DNA from: an uncultured Pelagibacteraceae bacterium
GTDB taxonomy: Bacteria; Pseudomonadota; Alphaproteobacteria; Pelagibacterales; Pelagibacteraceae
DNA length: 64,000 nucleotides
Assembly (NCBI GenBank): GCA_902597895.1
Contig: CACJZM010000001.1
Span: 305,214 to 369,213, forward strand
Direction of reading: 5' to 3'
Below, piece by piece: positions 50,072 to 61,947 of the stretch. Both the position numbers and the translations under genes were made by a program. A model generated the notes under the pieces. The model made no database searches. It saw only the letters and a program-made list of their open reading frames with translations, and was not told the origin of the DNA. Position 1 is the stretch's first letter, and every line of letters begins with the position of its first letter.

Positions 50072-51388
50072 ATGATTAAAGATCAGAGTTTTTTAGATGA
50101 TAAAGCATCATACTGTATTGATAGTGCAAAAAAAAACGGCGCAACAGATGTTCAAGTTTCAGTTGGGAACAGTGTTTCGGAAACAGTAAACTTTAGAAAT
50201 AAAAAATTAGATGAGTCAGAGAGATCTGATACAATTATTTTAAATTTAACTACTTTTATAAATAAAAGAAAATCAACTATTAGTTCTTCAAACATAGAAA
50301 ATAATAATTTAGATATTTTAATAAATAGATGTGTAGAGACTGCAAAAAATAGTCCTGAAGATGAGTGCAATACGCTTCCTGACCAAGAATTGCTGGCAAA
50401 AAAAATTTCAGAATTAAACTTATATGACAAAAATCACATATCAAACGAGAAAAAAATCAATTTTTTAACCGAAGTTGAGGAAAATGTTTTTATGGATGAC
50501 AAAATTGAAAATTCAGAATCATCATTTTCTGAAAATAAATCGATTTTTACTCTTGCAAATTCAAAAGGTTTTTTAAGTGGCTATAAAAGCTCATCGTTTT
50601 CTGCCTCTTGTGTAGCTGTAGCTAAATTTAATGGTAGCATGGAAAGAGATTATGAGTTTACTAACCAAAGATTTTTAGAAGACATAACTAAAGCAGATAA
50701 AATTGGGAAAGCCGCATCAAACAACGCAATAAAAAAGTTAAACTCAAAAAAAATAAGTAGTGAAAAAATACCTGTGGTATTTGATAAGAGAATTTCTAGA
50801 GGAATTTTAAGTGTTCTTTCATCTGCAATCAATGGCTCCTCGATTGCAAGAAATACATCATTTTTAAAAGGAGCAATTGATACAGAGATTTTTAATAAAA
50901 ACATAAATATAATAGATAAACCTAATATTTTAAAAGGTTTAGCCTCAAGACCATTTGATAGTGAAGGTGTAAAATCTAGTGAAATTAAAATTGTAGAAAA
51001 TGGTATTTTAAAAAATTATCTACTCGATACTTATTATGGCAAAAAACTTAACTTAAAATCTAATGGAAGAGCAGGCGGAACTACTAACTTATTTTTTCAA
51101 AACGGTTCTATTAGTTTTAATGATTTAATAAAAGTACATCCAAAATTACTTTATGTTACAGAAACTATTGGTCATGGTTCAAACATAGTTACAGGCGATT
51201 ATTCAGTAGGGGCATCAGGTTTTATAATTGAAAATGGAGAATTTATTTATCCAGTAAGTGAAATAACAATTGCAGGAAATTTTAAAGATATTTTTAAAAA
51301 TTTAACATTAGCTGATGATCTAGAGTACAAATATGCAACTAATTCACCAACAACATTAATTGAAGGCATGACTGTTGCAGGAAAATAA
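50072..51388 (+). CDS. pmbA: TldE/PmbA, partner of TldD
   Basis: 438 aa; inactive-site partner that forms the hollow TldD/TldE protease. VSVGNSVSETVNFRNKKLDESERSD near the start, LKGLASRPFDSEGVKSSEIKIVENGILKNYLLDTYYGKKL, and NLFFQNG and GDYSVGASGFIIENGE are PmbA-type motifs, and the HExxxH is absent as expected. The stop directly abuts the stop of the convergent DUF6134-like gene. Confidence 0.94.
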   Translation: MIKDQSFLDDKASYCIDSAKKNGATDVQVSVGNSVSETVNFRNKKLDESERSDTIILNLTTFINKRKSTISSSNIENNNLDILINRCVETAKNSPEDECNTLPDQELLAKKISELNLYDKNHISNEKKINFLTEVEENVFMDDKIENSESSFSENKSIFTLANSKGFLSGYKSSSFSASCVAVAKFNGSMERDYEFTNQRFLEDITKADKIGKAASNNAIKKLNSKKISSEKIPVVFDKRISRGILSVLSSAINGSSIARNTSFLKGAIDTEIFNKNINIIDKPNILKGLASRPFDSEGVKSSEIKIVENGILKNYLLDTYYGKKLNLKSNGRAGGTTNLFFQNGSISFNDLIKVHPKLLYVTETIGHGSNIVTGDYSVGASGFIIENGEFIYPVSEITIAGNFKDIFKNLTLADDLEYKYATNSPTTLIEGMTVAGK

Positions 51389-52069
51389 TTAATAAAAATT
51401 TTTAATTTTATATTCCCAATTACCAAGTCGATTATATTGAACTTTAAAAATTAAACCTTCGTTAGGTTCTAACCATATGTTAAAGTCTAATTTTTTATCT
51501 TTAGGCAGTTCTTCATTAGATGATTTTAAATTAAATTTAAATAATTTATATTTTTTTCCATTTAAAATCATTTCATCTTTACCAATAAGCCTAACTATTT
51601 GTTTCTTAACACTACCTGATAAAGGACTTATTTGAGATTTAGATTGTAATATTTTAGAATTCCACCAATTTCCAATAACATTATCTGGACTTGTTTCACC
51701 TTTAAAAGATGAACCATCAATAATAAATAAGTTTTTATTTTCATCAAAAATCAGTTTTACAAATTTCCTCTTTTTATTTTGTAAAGTAGAAGATTTAAAA
51801 GAAATTAATTTTTCATTTTTATATATTTCTTCTGAATTTCCTTTGATAGAGAAAATTTTTACACCTGCCATTTCTACTAAAAAGTTTGTTTCATTTTTAA
51901 CAATCATTAGATCTTTTTTGTGCTCAAAATAATAGTTGCTAAAACCGATTACTTTATCATTTCTTAAGACTTCCATTTCTATTTTTGATAAACTTTTAAT
52001 GTGGGAAGAATGAGCAAAAACATTGCTAACGTTTATAAATAAAATAATAAAAGCTAATAAAATTTTCAT
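51389..52069 (-). CDS. Exported protein, DUF6134-like
   Basis: 226 aa. The signal peptide MKILLAFIILFINVSNVFA ends in a typical A-x-A-like cleavage site; I chose the ATG at 52069 for this reason, over one 36 bp upstream. The mature part is beta-rich with a central NWWNSKILQ and GNWEYKIKNFY at the end, consistent with the DUF6134 family of periplasmic beta-barrel-like lipid/ligand binders. Function unknown. It is divergent from the YczE-like membrane gene. Confidence 0.65.
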   Translation of the reverse strand: MKILLAFIILFINVSNVFAHSSHIKSLSKIEMEVLRNDKVIGFSNYYFEHKKDLMIVKNETNFLVEMAGVKIFSIKGNSEEIYKNEKLISFKSSTLQNKKRKFVKLIFDENKNLFIIDGSSFKGETSPDNVIGNWWNSKILQSKSQISPLSGSVKKQIVRLIGKDEMILNGKKYKLFKFNLKSSNEELPKDKKLDFNIWLEPNEGLIFKVQYNRLGNWEYKIKNFY

Positions 52070-52125
52070 CAAATTATACAATAATAGACTTTTATTTTGT
52101 ATCAAAGAGTATAATTAGTTAATAA

Positions 52126-52773
52126 ATGTTTTTATCTATTAAAAATGTACCTAAAGTTTACTGGAGCTCAGATAATCCTTTAAATTTAAAACCAAAATCT
52201 TCAAGTTTATTTTTCCTAATATTAGGTTTGACTTTGTTTGGTTTAGGAGAGGGGTTATTAATTGTATCTAATTCTGGGGCATCACCTTGGAGTGTCTTGG
52301 CTCAAGGTATTTCTTTAAATGTTAATTTGTCTATTGGAACAATCACATTACTAGTAAGTATTGCGGTATTATTTCTTTGGATACCCTTAAGACAAAAACC
52401 TGGGATAGGTACAATACTTAATGCAATCATTATTTCGATTATGATTGATGTTTGTATAAAATTTGTACCAACTCCTGAAAGTTTTATAGGTCAATTAATT
52501 TTAGCTTTTATAGCAGTACTTACTGTTGGTTTAGGTGGTGGAATTTATTTAATTGCAAATTTAGGACCAGGTCCAAGGGATGGACTTATGGTAGGTCTTC
52601 AAAAAAAAACTAATTTTCCTATAGCAGCAGTAAGAGCATTTTTAGAAATAAGTGTTGTAAGCATTGGATGGTATTTAGGTGGGACCGTTGGAATTGGAAC
52701 TTTGTTGTTTGCTTTTGGTATAGGTCCAGCCGTAGCTTTAGGTTTATTTTTAACAGGTAAATTGTTTAAATAA
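52126..52773 (+). CDS. YczE/YitT-like membrane protein
   Basis: 215 aa with about five or six helices. LTLFGLGEGLLIVSNSGASPWSVLAQGIS and LIANLGPGPRDGLMVGLQKKTNFPIAAVRAFLEISVVSIGWYLGGTVGIGTLLFAFGIGPAVALGL match the YczE family: two GxGPRDGLM-type repeats. The family's function is unknown; one member is linked to surfactin production in Bacillus. A terminator follows. Confidence 0.82.
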   Translation: MFLSIKNVPKVYWSSDNPLNLKPKSSSLFFLILGLTLFGLGEGLLIVSNSGASPWSVLAQGISLNVNLSIGTITLLVSIAVLFLWIPLRQKPGIGTILNAIIISIMIDVCIKFVPTPESFIGQLILAFIAVLTVGLGGGIYLIANLGPGPRDGLMVGLQKKTNFPIAAVRAFLEISVVSIGWYLGGTVGIGTLLFAFGIGPAVALGLFLTGKLFK

Positions 52774-52799
52774 TAATTGTAATCTCATCAAAAAAAAAA

Positions 52800-52816
52800 G
52801 GCCATCTTAGATGGCC
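52800..52816. terminator. Bidirectional intrinsic terminator between YczE-like gene and groEL
   Basis: GGCCATC (52800-52806), loop TTA and GATGGCC (52810-52816) form a 7-bp stem, flanked by a run of A on one side and TTTTT on the other. It can end transcripts from both convergent units. Confidence 0.9.
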
Positions 52817-52843
52817 TTTTTAAAATTTAATATCTTTATGGAA

Positions 52844-54812
<1,969 letters not shown>

Positions 54813-54837
54813 ATAAAACTCCTATAAATATTGAATT

Positions 54838-54867
54838 CATATAGATACAAGACATCAGTATTTCAAG
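54838..54867 (-). promoter_or_regulatory. Heat-shock-type promoter candidate of groES-groEL
   Basis: On the minus strand CTTGAAA (54867-54861), 16 bases, CTATATG (54844-54838). It also reads as TTGAAA-17-TATATG for the housekeeping sigma factor. The start of transcription would be about 18 bases before the ATG. The layout is shared with hsp20. Confidence 0.5.
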
Positions 54868-54935
54868 AAGAATGTAAAAATTAAAAGCTTCAAAAAAACA
54901 AAGAAATTCGCTTTTTTTTGATATATATCTCAAAA

Positions 54936-55754
54936 ATGACCCAAGACATTAATAAATTAGGCTTTAAAAGCATAGCAAGAGATTATGATCTATTCTTTAT
55001 AGACATTTGGGGTGTAATTCATAATGGTATTAATCTACATAAAGATGCTGTTGAAGTACTAAAGAGTTTATTTGAAATGGAAAAAGAGTTCATTCTTCTT
55101 ACTAACGCACCGAGACCTAATAGAAATGTAAACGATTTTCTTTTAAGGATGGGTCTTAACGAAAAATATACTTCAAAAGTATATACTTCAGGCCAAGCAG
55201 CTTTAAATTATTTGATTAAAAATTATAAAGATAAACTTTTTTATCACATTGGCCCCCCAAGAGATTTTGGACTATTTCAAAAATTTGAAAATATGAAAAC
55301 CCAAAACATAGATAAGGCAGAATATTTTTTATGCACGGGGTTATTTGACGAGTTTGATAAAGATTTGAATCATTATAAAAAAATACTTAATTCTAAAATT
55401 GATAAAATTATGATTTGTACCAATCCTGATTTAATTGTAGATAGGGGCAAAGTTAGAGAATATTGTGCAGGATCTGTTGCTAAAACTTTTGAGGAGATAG
55501 GAGGTAAAGTTGAATATTTTGGAAAACCTTACCCACTAGTTTATAACTTGGCAGCTGAAACAAAAAACAAAAGAATTTTATGTATAGGTGATAATTTAAA
55601 TACCGATATAAGAGGTTCAAATATTCAGTCATTTGACTCACTTTTAATATCAAATGGTATTCATAAAAAAGAAATTGAAACAAATAATTTTGAAAATATT
55701 TTAAAAAAATATGATGTAAATGTAAACTTCATTCAATCTAATCTTTCATGGTAA
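54936..55754 (+). CDS. HAD-IIA family hydrolase (DxWG type)
   Basis: 272 aa. The nucleophile motif is FFIDIWGVIHNG with Asp23, where the second motif aspartate is replaced by tryptophan as in the alphaproteobacterial HAD-IIA subfamily. LTNAPRP is motif II, and GKPYPLVYNLA...CIGDNLNTDIRGS motif III/IV. HAD-IIA enzymes are small-molecule phosphatases, often for sugar or nucleotide phosphates. I use the ATG at 54936; an in-frame TTG lies 18 bp upstream. It overlaps ribF by 7 bp. Substrate unknown. Confidence 0.87.
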   Translation: MTQDINKLGFKSIARDYDLFFIDIWGVIHNGINLHKDAVEVLKSLFEMEKEFILLTNAPRPNRNVNDFLLRMGLNEKYTSKVYTSGQAALNYLIKNYKDKLFYHIGPPRDFGLFQKFENMKTQNIDKAEYFLCTGLFDEFDKDLNHYKKILNSKIDKIMICTNPDLIVDRGKVREYCAGSVAKTFEEIGGKVEYFGKPYPLVYNLAAETKNKRILCIGDNLNTDIRGSNIQSFDSLLISNGIHKKEIETNNFENILKKYDVNVNFIQSNLSW

Positions 55755-56680
55755 AAAAAATTAAATTATACAAGAATTTTAATGTTTTACAAAAACATAA
55801 AAATTCTATTTTATTAATTGGAAACTTCGATGGATTACATTTAGGCCATCAAAAATTATTCAATCTAGCAAGAAAATATAAAAATAAAAAAAATCTCAAA
55901 GTTGGTGTAATTACTTTTGATCCAATTCCAAAAATGTACTTTAATAAAAATTTAAAAAATCATAAAATATCTAATTTAAATCAAAAGTTAAATTATTTTT
56001 CAAAATTTAATGTAGATTTTTTTATAGTAAAAAAATTTGATAAAAAATTTTCTAAAATCAAATCTTTTGATTTTATTCAATCTATCTTATTTAAAAAATT
56101 GAATTCAAAATACATATTTGTTAGTAATAATTTTAGATTTGGCAACAAAAGAGAAGGAGATGTAAAACTTCTAAAATCTTTTGAAAATAGATTTAGGTAT
56201 AAAATTATAAATCCCAAACCATTAAAAAAAAAAAATAAAGTTATTTCTTCTACTTTTATTCGAACATTAATAAACAAAGGTGAGATTATAAAAGCCAATC
56301 AATTTTTAAACAGGAATTGGTCTATTGAGGGTAAGGTAATCTATGGAAGAAAACTTGGACGAAAAATTGGTTTTCCAACGTGTAATATAAATCTAGGAGA
56401 TTATGTTATTGCTAAGCCAGGAGTGTATGCTGTCAGGGTTTATCTAAAAAACAAAAAAAAATATTTGAGAGGAATAGCAAATTTAGGATACAGACCTACC
56501 TTTAATCAAAAAAAATTGCTTTTAGAGGTAAATTTATTTAATTTTTCTGGAAATCTTTATAATAAGAATTTAAGAGTTGAATTTTTAAAATTTATTAGAA
56601 AAGAATTGAAATTTAAGAATATAGATCAGCTCAAAAAGCAAATAAAGTTAGACTTAAAAATTGCAAAAAAATTTAAGTAA
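55748..56680 (+). CDS. ribF: Bifunctional riboflavin kinase / FAD synthetase
   Basis: 310 aa. The N-terminal FAD-synthetase nucleotidyltransferase domain has LLIGNFDGLHLGHQKLF and the later ISSTFIRTLINKGEI; the C-terminal kinase domain has VIYGRKLGRKIGFPTCNI and GVYAVRVYL...RGIANLGYRPTF. It converts riboflavin to FMN and FAD. Very lysine-rich with long A runs. It overlaps the HAD gene by 7 bp and is followed by ileS after five bases. Confidence 0.95.
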   Translation: MVKKIKLYKNFNVLQKHKNSILLIGNFDGLHLGHQKLFNLARKYKNKKNLKVGVITFDPIPKMYFNKNLKNHKISNLNQKLNYFSKFNVDFFIVKKFDKKFSKIKSFDFIQSILFKKLNSKYIFVSNNFRFGNKREGDVKLLKSFENRFRYKIINPKPLKKKNKVISSTFIRTLINKGEIIKANQFLNRNWSIEGKVIYGRKLGRKIGFPTCNINLGDYVIAKPGVYAVRVYLKNKKKYLRGIANLGYRPTFNQKKLLLEVNLFNFSGNLYNKNLRVEFLKFIRKELKFKNIDQLKKQIKLDLKIAKKFK

Positions 56681-56685
56681 ATTAT

Positions 56686-59421
56686 ATGAGTAAAGAAAAC
56701 ATCAACTTACCAAAGACAAAATTTTCTATGAAGGCCAACCTTCCGTCGAAGGAACCAGAAATGGTAAAGTATTGGGAAAAAATTGGATTATATAAACAAT
56801 TAAGAGAAAGCAGAAAAGGCAAAGAAAAATTTGTTCTACACGATGGACCACCATATGCAAATGGTAATATACATATGGGAACTGCCTATAATAAAATTTT
56901 AAAGGATCTTATTACCAAATTTCATCAAATGGACGGAAAAGACTCAGTTTATGTTCCCGGATGGGATTGTCATGGATTACCCATTGAGTGGAAAATAGAG
57001 GAACAATATAAAAAAAATAAAAAAAATAAAAATGACGTTCCAATTTCTGAATTTAGAAAGGTCTGTAGAGATTTTGCAGCAAAATGGATAGATGTTCACA
57101 AAACTCAATTTAAAAGATTAGGAGTCATAGGAGACTGGGATAACTATTACTCAACTATGAGTTTTGATGCTGAGGCTCAAATCGTTAGAGAGTTAGGAAA
57201 GTTTTTAAAGGAAGGGAGTTTATACAGAGGTTACAAACCTGTTCTTTGGTCAACAGTTGAAAAAACAGCTTTATCAGATGCTGAAGTGGAATATATGGAT
57301 CATACTTCTGATACTATTTATGTTTCTTTCCCAATTAAAAAAACAAATATTGAATATCTAAATGAATGTGAAATTATAATTTGGACAACAACTCCTTGGA
57401 CTATTCCTGCAAATAAAGCTTTAGCATTTAATGAATCCTTAACCTATGTAGTTATTCAAATAAATGATGACAATGATTTTAAAAATAAAAAAATAATTGT
57501 GGCAAAAGACCTATTAAAAAATGTTTTAGAAGAGAATAAAATAAATAGTCATAAGGTATTAAAAGAGTTTAAAGGTTCAGACTTTAAAAATACAATTTGT
57601 TCTCATCCTTTTTTATCTCTTGGGTATGATTATGACGTTCCAATGCTAAGTGCAAATTTTGTAACTACGGAACAAGGTTCTGGCATAGTTCACTGTGCAC
57701 CTAGTCATGGTCCTGATGACTTCAACTTGTGCTTAAATAATGGAATTAAAGCATTAGAAACTGTTGATGATAATGGGGTTTATACAAAACATATTTCTAT
57801 TTTTGAGGGTACACATATTTTTAAAGCAAACCCAATAGTCATTGAAAAACTAAAATTAGAAAAAAAACTTTTATCAAATGGGAAATTAAAACACTCCTAT
57901 CCTCATTCTTGGAGATCTAAAGCTCCATTAGTACATAGAGCGACACTGCAATGGTTTATATCTATGGAAAGTCATGGACTAAGAAAAACAGCATTAGATG
58001 CAATAAATAAAACTACATTTTATCCAAGCAAAGCAAAAGAAAGATTAAAATCGATGATAGAAACTCGACCTGATTGGTGTGTCTCTAGACAAAGAGTCTG
58101 GGGTGTACCATTACCAATATTTATATCAAAAAAAGATGGCAAAGTTCTAATTGATCAAGATGTTATTGAGAATATTGCAAATATTTATGAAAAAGAAGGC
58201 TCAGACTGTTGGTTTTCAGATGATCCACAGAGATTTCTTGGCAAAAAATATAAAGCATCAGATTTTAATAAAATGAGTGATATTGTTGAGGTTTGGTTTG
58301 ATAGTGGCTCAACCCATTCGTTTGTTCTTGAAAAAAGAAAAGATTTAAAATGGCCAGCTTCAATGTATTTAGAGGGATCTGATCAACATAGAGGCTGGTT
58401 CCATTCATCACTATTAGAGTCATGTGGAACAAGGGGTAGGGCCCCATATGAAAATATTTTATCTCATGGATTTGTTGTTGATGGAAAGGGTTTAAAAATG
58501 TCTAAGTCATTAGGAAATATAATTTCTCCAGATGATATTTTAAAGAAATATGGAGCAGATATATTAAGGATTTGGGTTACATCATCAAACTATGCAGAAG
58601 ATCTAAGAATTGATTATTCAATACTAGAGCAACATGCTGAAGCCTACAGAAAAATTAGAAATACTTTCAGGTATTTATTAGGAAATTTAAATGATGAATT
58701 TAAAAAAATCAATTTAAATGAATTGAAAATAGAAGAGTTTCCAGAGTTAGAGCAATATATGTTAAATAAAATTTTTAATTTAAACAAGAATTTTTTGAAT
58801 TATTATAAATCGTACAATTTTCATAATTTGTATAAAGAATTATTAAATTTTTGTACCGTTGACCTGTCCGCATTCTATTTTGATATACGAAAAGATACAC
58901 TTTATTGCGACACAAAAGACTCAGAAAAAAGAAAAAATACTATTTTACTTTTAAATATTATTTTGGACTGCTTGTTAAAGTGGTTTGCACCAATTTTATC
59001 TTTTACTACAGAGGAAATTTTTTCAATAATAAATAAAAATAATACTAGCATTCATTTGGAAAAATTCACAAATATCCCATCCAATTGGGAAAACAAAAGT
59101 TTAAATGAAAAATGGACAACTTTGAAAAAAATAAGAGATAATTGCAATATTAGTATTGAAGAAAAAAGAGCAAGCAAAATTATAGGTTCAAGTCTTGAAG
59201 CTAACATTGATTTAAAACTTGGTAAAAAACTTTTTAAGATTGCCAAAGACACAGATTTTGCAGAACTATGTATTACTTCAAATGCCAATATTTCAGAAGC
59301 AGATACTGATAACGAAGACATATTAGTAAATACTGTTAAAGCTGAGGGAAACAAGTGTCCTGTATGCTGGAAGATTAAAAAGGATAAATGTGAAAGACAA
59401 GATAATTGTTATTTGTCTTAA
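56686..59421 (+). CDS. ileS: Isoleucyl-tRNA synthetase
   Basis: 911 aa. The HIGH motif reads HMGT in HDGPPYANGNIHMGTAYNK, the KMSKS motif is KGLKMSKSLGN, and the editing CP1 domain is present (IIWTTTPWTIPANKALAF). The C-terminus CPVCWKIKKDKCERQDNC is the zinc-binding end of bacterial IleRS. It charges tRNA-Ile. It sits in the conserved ribF-ileS-lspA order. Confidence 0.97.
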   Translation: MSKENINLPKTKFSMKANLPSKEPEMVKYWEKIGLYKQLRESRKGKEKFVLHDGPPYANGNIHMGTAYNKILKDLITKFHQMDGKDSVYVPGWDCHGLPIEWKIEEQYKKNKKNKNDVPISEFRKVCRDFAAKWIDVHKTQFKRLGVIGDWDNYYSTMSFDAEAQIVRELGKFLKEGSLYRGYKPVLWSTVEKTALSDAEVEYMDHTSDTIYVSFPIKKTNIEYLNECEIIIWTTTPWTIPANKALAFNESLTYVVIQINDDNDFKNKKIIVAKDLLKNVLEENKINSHKVLKEFKGSDFKNTICSHPFLSLGYDYDVPMLSANFVTTEQGSGIVHCAPSHGPDDFNLCLNNGIKALETVDDNGVYTKHISIFEGTHIFKANPIVIEKLKLEKKLLSNGKLKHSYPHSWRSKAPLVHRATLQWFISMESHGLRKTALDAINKTTFYPSKAKERLKSMIETRPDWCVSRQRVWGVPLPIFISKKDGKVLIDQDVIENIANIYEKEGSDCWFSDDPQRFLGKKYKASDFNKMSDIVEVWFDSGSTHSFVLEKRKDLKWPASMYLEGSDQHRGWFHSSLLESCGTRGRAPYENILSHGFVVDGKGLKMSKSLGNIISPDDILKKYGADILRIWVTSSNYAEDLRIDYSILEQHAEAYRKIRNTFRYLLGNLNDEFKKINLNELKIEEFPELEQYMLNKIFNLNKNFLNYYKSYNFHNLYKELLNFCTVDLSAFYFDIRKDTLYCDTKDSEKRKNTILLLNIILDCLLKWFAPILSFTTEEIFSIINKNNTSIHLEKFTNIPSNWENKSLNEKWTTLKKIRDNCNISIEEKRASKIIGSSLEANIDLKLGKKLFKIAKDTDFAELCITSNANISEADTDNEDILVNTVKAEGNKCPVCWKIKKDKCERQDNCYLS

Positions 59422-59424
59422 TTA

Positions 59425-59913
59425 ATGAGCAAAATTAAATTTAAAAACTTTTTTATAAAATTAAGCATAGTTTTAATTATTTTTTTATTAGATAGGCTTT
59501 CTAAAATTTATATTTTAAATATTGCAGAAGAGATAGGTCAGGTAGATATTAATATAAACTCTTTTCTAAATTTTTATTTAATATGGAACACAGGTATTGG
59601 ATTTGGGTTATTTTCTTTTGACCAAAGCTTAATTTATAACTTTATCACAATTATAATAGTTATAATAAATTTAATAATAATTTACCTAATTTATAAATCT
59701 GAGGATATAAGACAATATTTCTTAATTATTCTGTTAGGTGGCTCATTAGGAAATTTGTTTGATAGACTTTACTTTTCAGCTGTTCCAGACTTTATTGACT
59801 TAAATTTTAGAGGCTATCATTGGTTTATTTTTAATGTATCTGATATCTTTATAAGTATTGGTATAATTTGTCTTATTTTTGTTGAATTAATGAATTATAA
59901 AAAAGTAAAATGA
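59425..59913 (+). CDS. lspA: Lipoprotein signal peptidase (signal peptidase II)
   Basis: 162-aa aspartic protease with four membrane helices. Catalytic Asp sites are in GNLFDRLYFSAVPDFIDL and FNVSDIFISIG; FNLIWNTGIGFGLF is the conserved first loop. It cleaves prolipoproteins before the lipidated cysteine. The ATG of the next gene, itself a lipoprotein, overlaps its stop (ATGA). Confidence 0.96.
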   Translation: MSKIKFKNFFIKLSIVLIIFLLDRLSKIYILNIAEEIGQVDININSFLNFYLIWNTGIGFGLFSFDQSLIYNFITIIIVIINLIIIYLIYKSEDIRQYFLIILLGGSLGNLFDRLYFSAVPDFIDLNFRGYHWFIFNVSDIFISIGIICLIFVELMNYKKVK

Positions 59914-60227
59914 AATTTAAAAAATTAATATTTATATTTATTTCGGCTGCTTTTTTGTATTCTTGTACGGGAGCAACAGATGCGCTTCAGGGCAAAAAAA
60001 GATCTGAGCAAAGTGATGAGTTTTTAGTAGAGAAAAAAAATCCTTTAGAATTGCCTCCTGATTATGGAGAATTACCTTTGCCAGTAGATCAAGAACAGAC
60101 ATCTACTGATACTGAGGAAGATAATGATATAAAAAGCATTTTAGATATTGATACAAAAGTAGATGAAAATACTAGCTCTCAGACAACTAACTCAGTAGAG
60201 GAATTAATTTTAGAAAAAATTAATTAA
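59910..60227 (+). CDS. Lipoprotein, DUF3035/BamF-like
   Basis: 105 aa. A lipoprotein signal ends in the lipobox YSC (Cys about residue 19). The following DEFLVEKKNPLELPPDYGELPLP is the DUF3035 signature, and the rest is low-complexity and acidic. In Caulobacter a member is BamF, a part of the outer-membrane beta-barrel assembly complex. Location after lspA is common in alphaproteobacteria. The mature C-terminal part is shorter than in other members. Confidence 0.82.
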   Translation: MKFKKLIFIFISAAFLYSCTGATDALQGKKRSEQSDEFLVEKKNPLELPPDYGELPLPVDQEQTSTDTEEDNDIKSILDIDTKVDENTSSQTTNSVEELILEKIN

Positions 60228-60228
60228 A

Positions 60229-61392
60229 ATGCTCACCTCTAGAATTAAATTTACTAATTTTCAAATAATTAAAAAAAATAAAATATCTTTATCAAGAAGT
60301 TTTTTTCAACCAAACAATCTATTATTGAAATTTCCTATATTAAAAACTCTTTCTTCAAATTATAAATATAGTTTTAATAAAAAAATTATAAAAAGATTAA
60401 ATCGATATTCAACTTTTAGATTAATTGGAATGGGTGGCTCTACCTTAGGGGCGGAGGCTATTTATCAATTTTTGCAGAATAAAACAAAAAAAAAGTTTAT
60501 TTTTATTAATAACTTAAAACCAATTTTAAGTAAAAATGAAAAAAATAAAAAAGCTTGCAATATAATTATTTCAAAATCAGGAAATACTCTTGAAACAATA
60601 TCAAATTCCAGTTTACTAATAAATAAAAATAAAAATGTATTTATAACTGAGAATAAAAGCAGTAACCTTTTCAAATTGGCAAATGAATTAAAATCAGAAG
60701 TAATAGAACATAAAAATTATGTAGGTGGTAGATATTCTGTTTTATCAGAGGTAGGAATGTTGCCTGCTGAATTAATGGGTTTCAAAGAAAAAAAATTTAA
60801 AAGATTTAACAAACTTGTTAAAAGTAAAAATTTTGTCAGCAATTTAATCACAAATGTTAATTCAATACTGACTTTAGTAAAACAAAAAAAATTTAACTCT
60901 ATTATATTAAATTATGATGAAAATTCAGATAATTTATTTAAATGGTATCAACAATTAGTAGCCGAAAGTCTTGGAAAAAAATCGAAAGGTATTCTTCCAA
61001 TTATTTCAACGATGCCAAAGGATAATCATAGTCTAATGCAATTATATCTAGATGGACCAAAAAATAATTTTTATACTTTTTTTAGCGTTAACGAAAAAAA
61101 AACTGAAACATTTAAATTAAATAAAACTTTAAATGCATTAAAATATTTAAATAATAAATCTTTTACTGAGATAATTAGAGCACAAAAAAAAGCCACAGAA
61201 ATAGTATTTAAAAAAGAAAAATTACCCTTTAGAAGTTTTGAAATTAAGGATAGAAGTGAAGAAACACTAGGTGAATTGTTCAGTTTTTTTATTTTAGAGA
61301 CAATATTATTAGGTACAGCGCTTAAAGTGAATCCTTTTGATCAACCATCTGTTGAACTTATCAAAAAAGAGACAAAAAAAATTTTATCTTAG
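60229..61392 (+). CDS. pgi: Glucose-6-phosphate isomerase
   Basis: 387-aa isomerase joining glucose-6-phosphate and fructose-6-phosphate. GMGGSTLGAEAIYQFL, the phosphate site ISKSGNTLETI, RYSVLSEVGMLPAELMG and the C-terminal NPFDQPSVELIKK are PGI motifs. It is shorter than the 450-550 aa of most bacterial PGIs, but the sugar- and phosphate-binding motifs are kept. Begins one base after the lipoprotein gene and overlaps rsmD tail to tail by 9 bp. Confidence 0.92.
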   Translation: MLTSRIKFTNFQIIKKNKISLSRSFFQPNNLLLKFPILKTLSSNYKYSFNKKIIKRLNRYSTFRLIGMGGSTLGAEAIYQFLQNKTKKKFIFINNLKPILSKNEKNKKACNIIISKSGNTLETISNSSLLINKNKNVFITENKSSNLFKLANELKSEVIEHKNYVGGRYSVLSEVGMLPAELMGFKEKKFKRFNKLVKSKNFVSNLITNVNSILTLVKQKKFNSIILNYDENSDNLFKWYQQLVAESLGKKSKGILPIISTMPKDNHSLMQLYLDGPKNNFYTFFSVNEKKTETFKLNKTLNALKYLNNKSFTEIIRAQKKATEIVFKKEKLPFRSFEIKDRSEETLGELFSFFILETILLGTALKVNPFDQPSVELIKKETKKILS

Positions 61393-61947
61393 CTTTATTA
61401 AATATATTTTGGAAATACCGTAGGTTCTATTTTCTACTATTTTTAATTTATCACTGAAATGATCTTTAGTTTTTTTATTTCTATGTAAAATAACCAATCC
61501 TTTTTTTTTAATGATTTTATTCATAATAATATTTTCTAAAATAAAATCTATACGCCCTTCTTTATAAGGAGGATCTAAAAAAATTAAATCAAATTGTTTG
61601 TTAATATTTTGAAAAAAATTATTATTAAAAATGTCCTCTTCAATGATTTCATAATTTTTATCAATTTTAAAAGTTTTAATGTTATTTTTTAGTATTTTTA
61701 CAACCGATCCATAATTTTCAACAAATGTAACAAAATTTGCCTTTCTTGATAAACACTCCAACCCAAAGGATCCAGAACCTGCAAAAAGATCTAATACATT
61801 TGATTTTTCCAATTCTATTTTTGAAAATTTTGAATGGATAATTAGATTAAAAATCGATTCTTTTGTTAGATCTTTCAAAGGTCTAGTATTTTTATCTGTG
61901 GGTAATAAAATTTTTTTACCTTTATATAATCCTGAAATAATTCTCAT
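61384..61947 (-). CDS. rsmD: 16S rRNA (guanine(966)-N2)-methyltransferase
   Basis: 187-aa SAM-dependent enzyme. N-terminal MRIISGLYKGKKILLP, the SAM site VLDLFAGSGSFGLECLSRKA and the catalytic LIFLDPPYKEGRID are the RsmD signature. It methylates G966 of 16S rRNA. The start overlaps the purD stop as ATGA, so the pair is coupled. Confidence 0.95.
   Translation of the reverse strand: MRIISGLYKGKKILLPTDKNTRPLKDLTKESIFNLIIHSKFSKIELEKSNVLDLFAGSGSFGLECLSRKANFVTFVENYGSVVKILKNNIKTFKIDKNYEIIEEDIFNNNFFQNINKQFDLIFLDPPYKEGRIDFILENIIMNKIIKKKGLVILHRNKKTKDHFSDKLKIVENRTYGISKIYLIKLR

Noticed and set aside
54813-54935. CIRCE operator at groES
   Set aside because: No TTAGCACTC/GAGTGCTAA inverted repeat is present in either strand.
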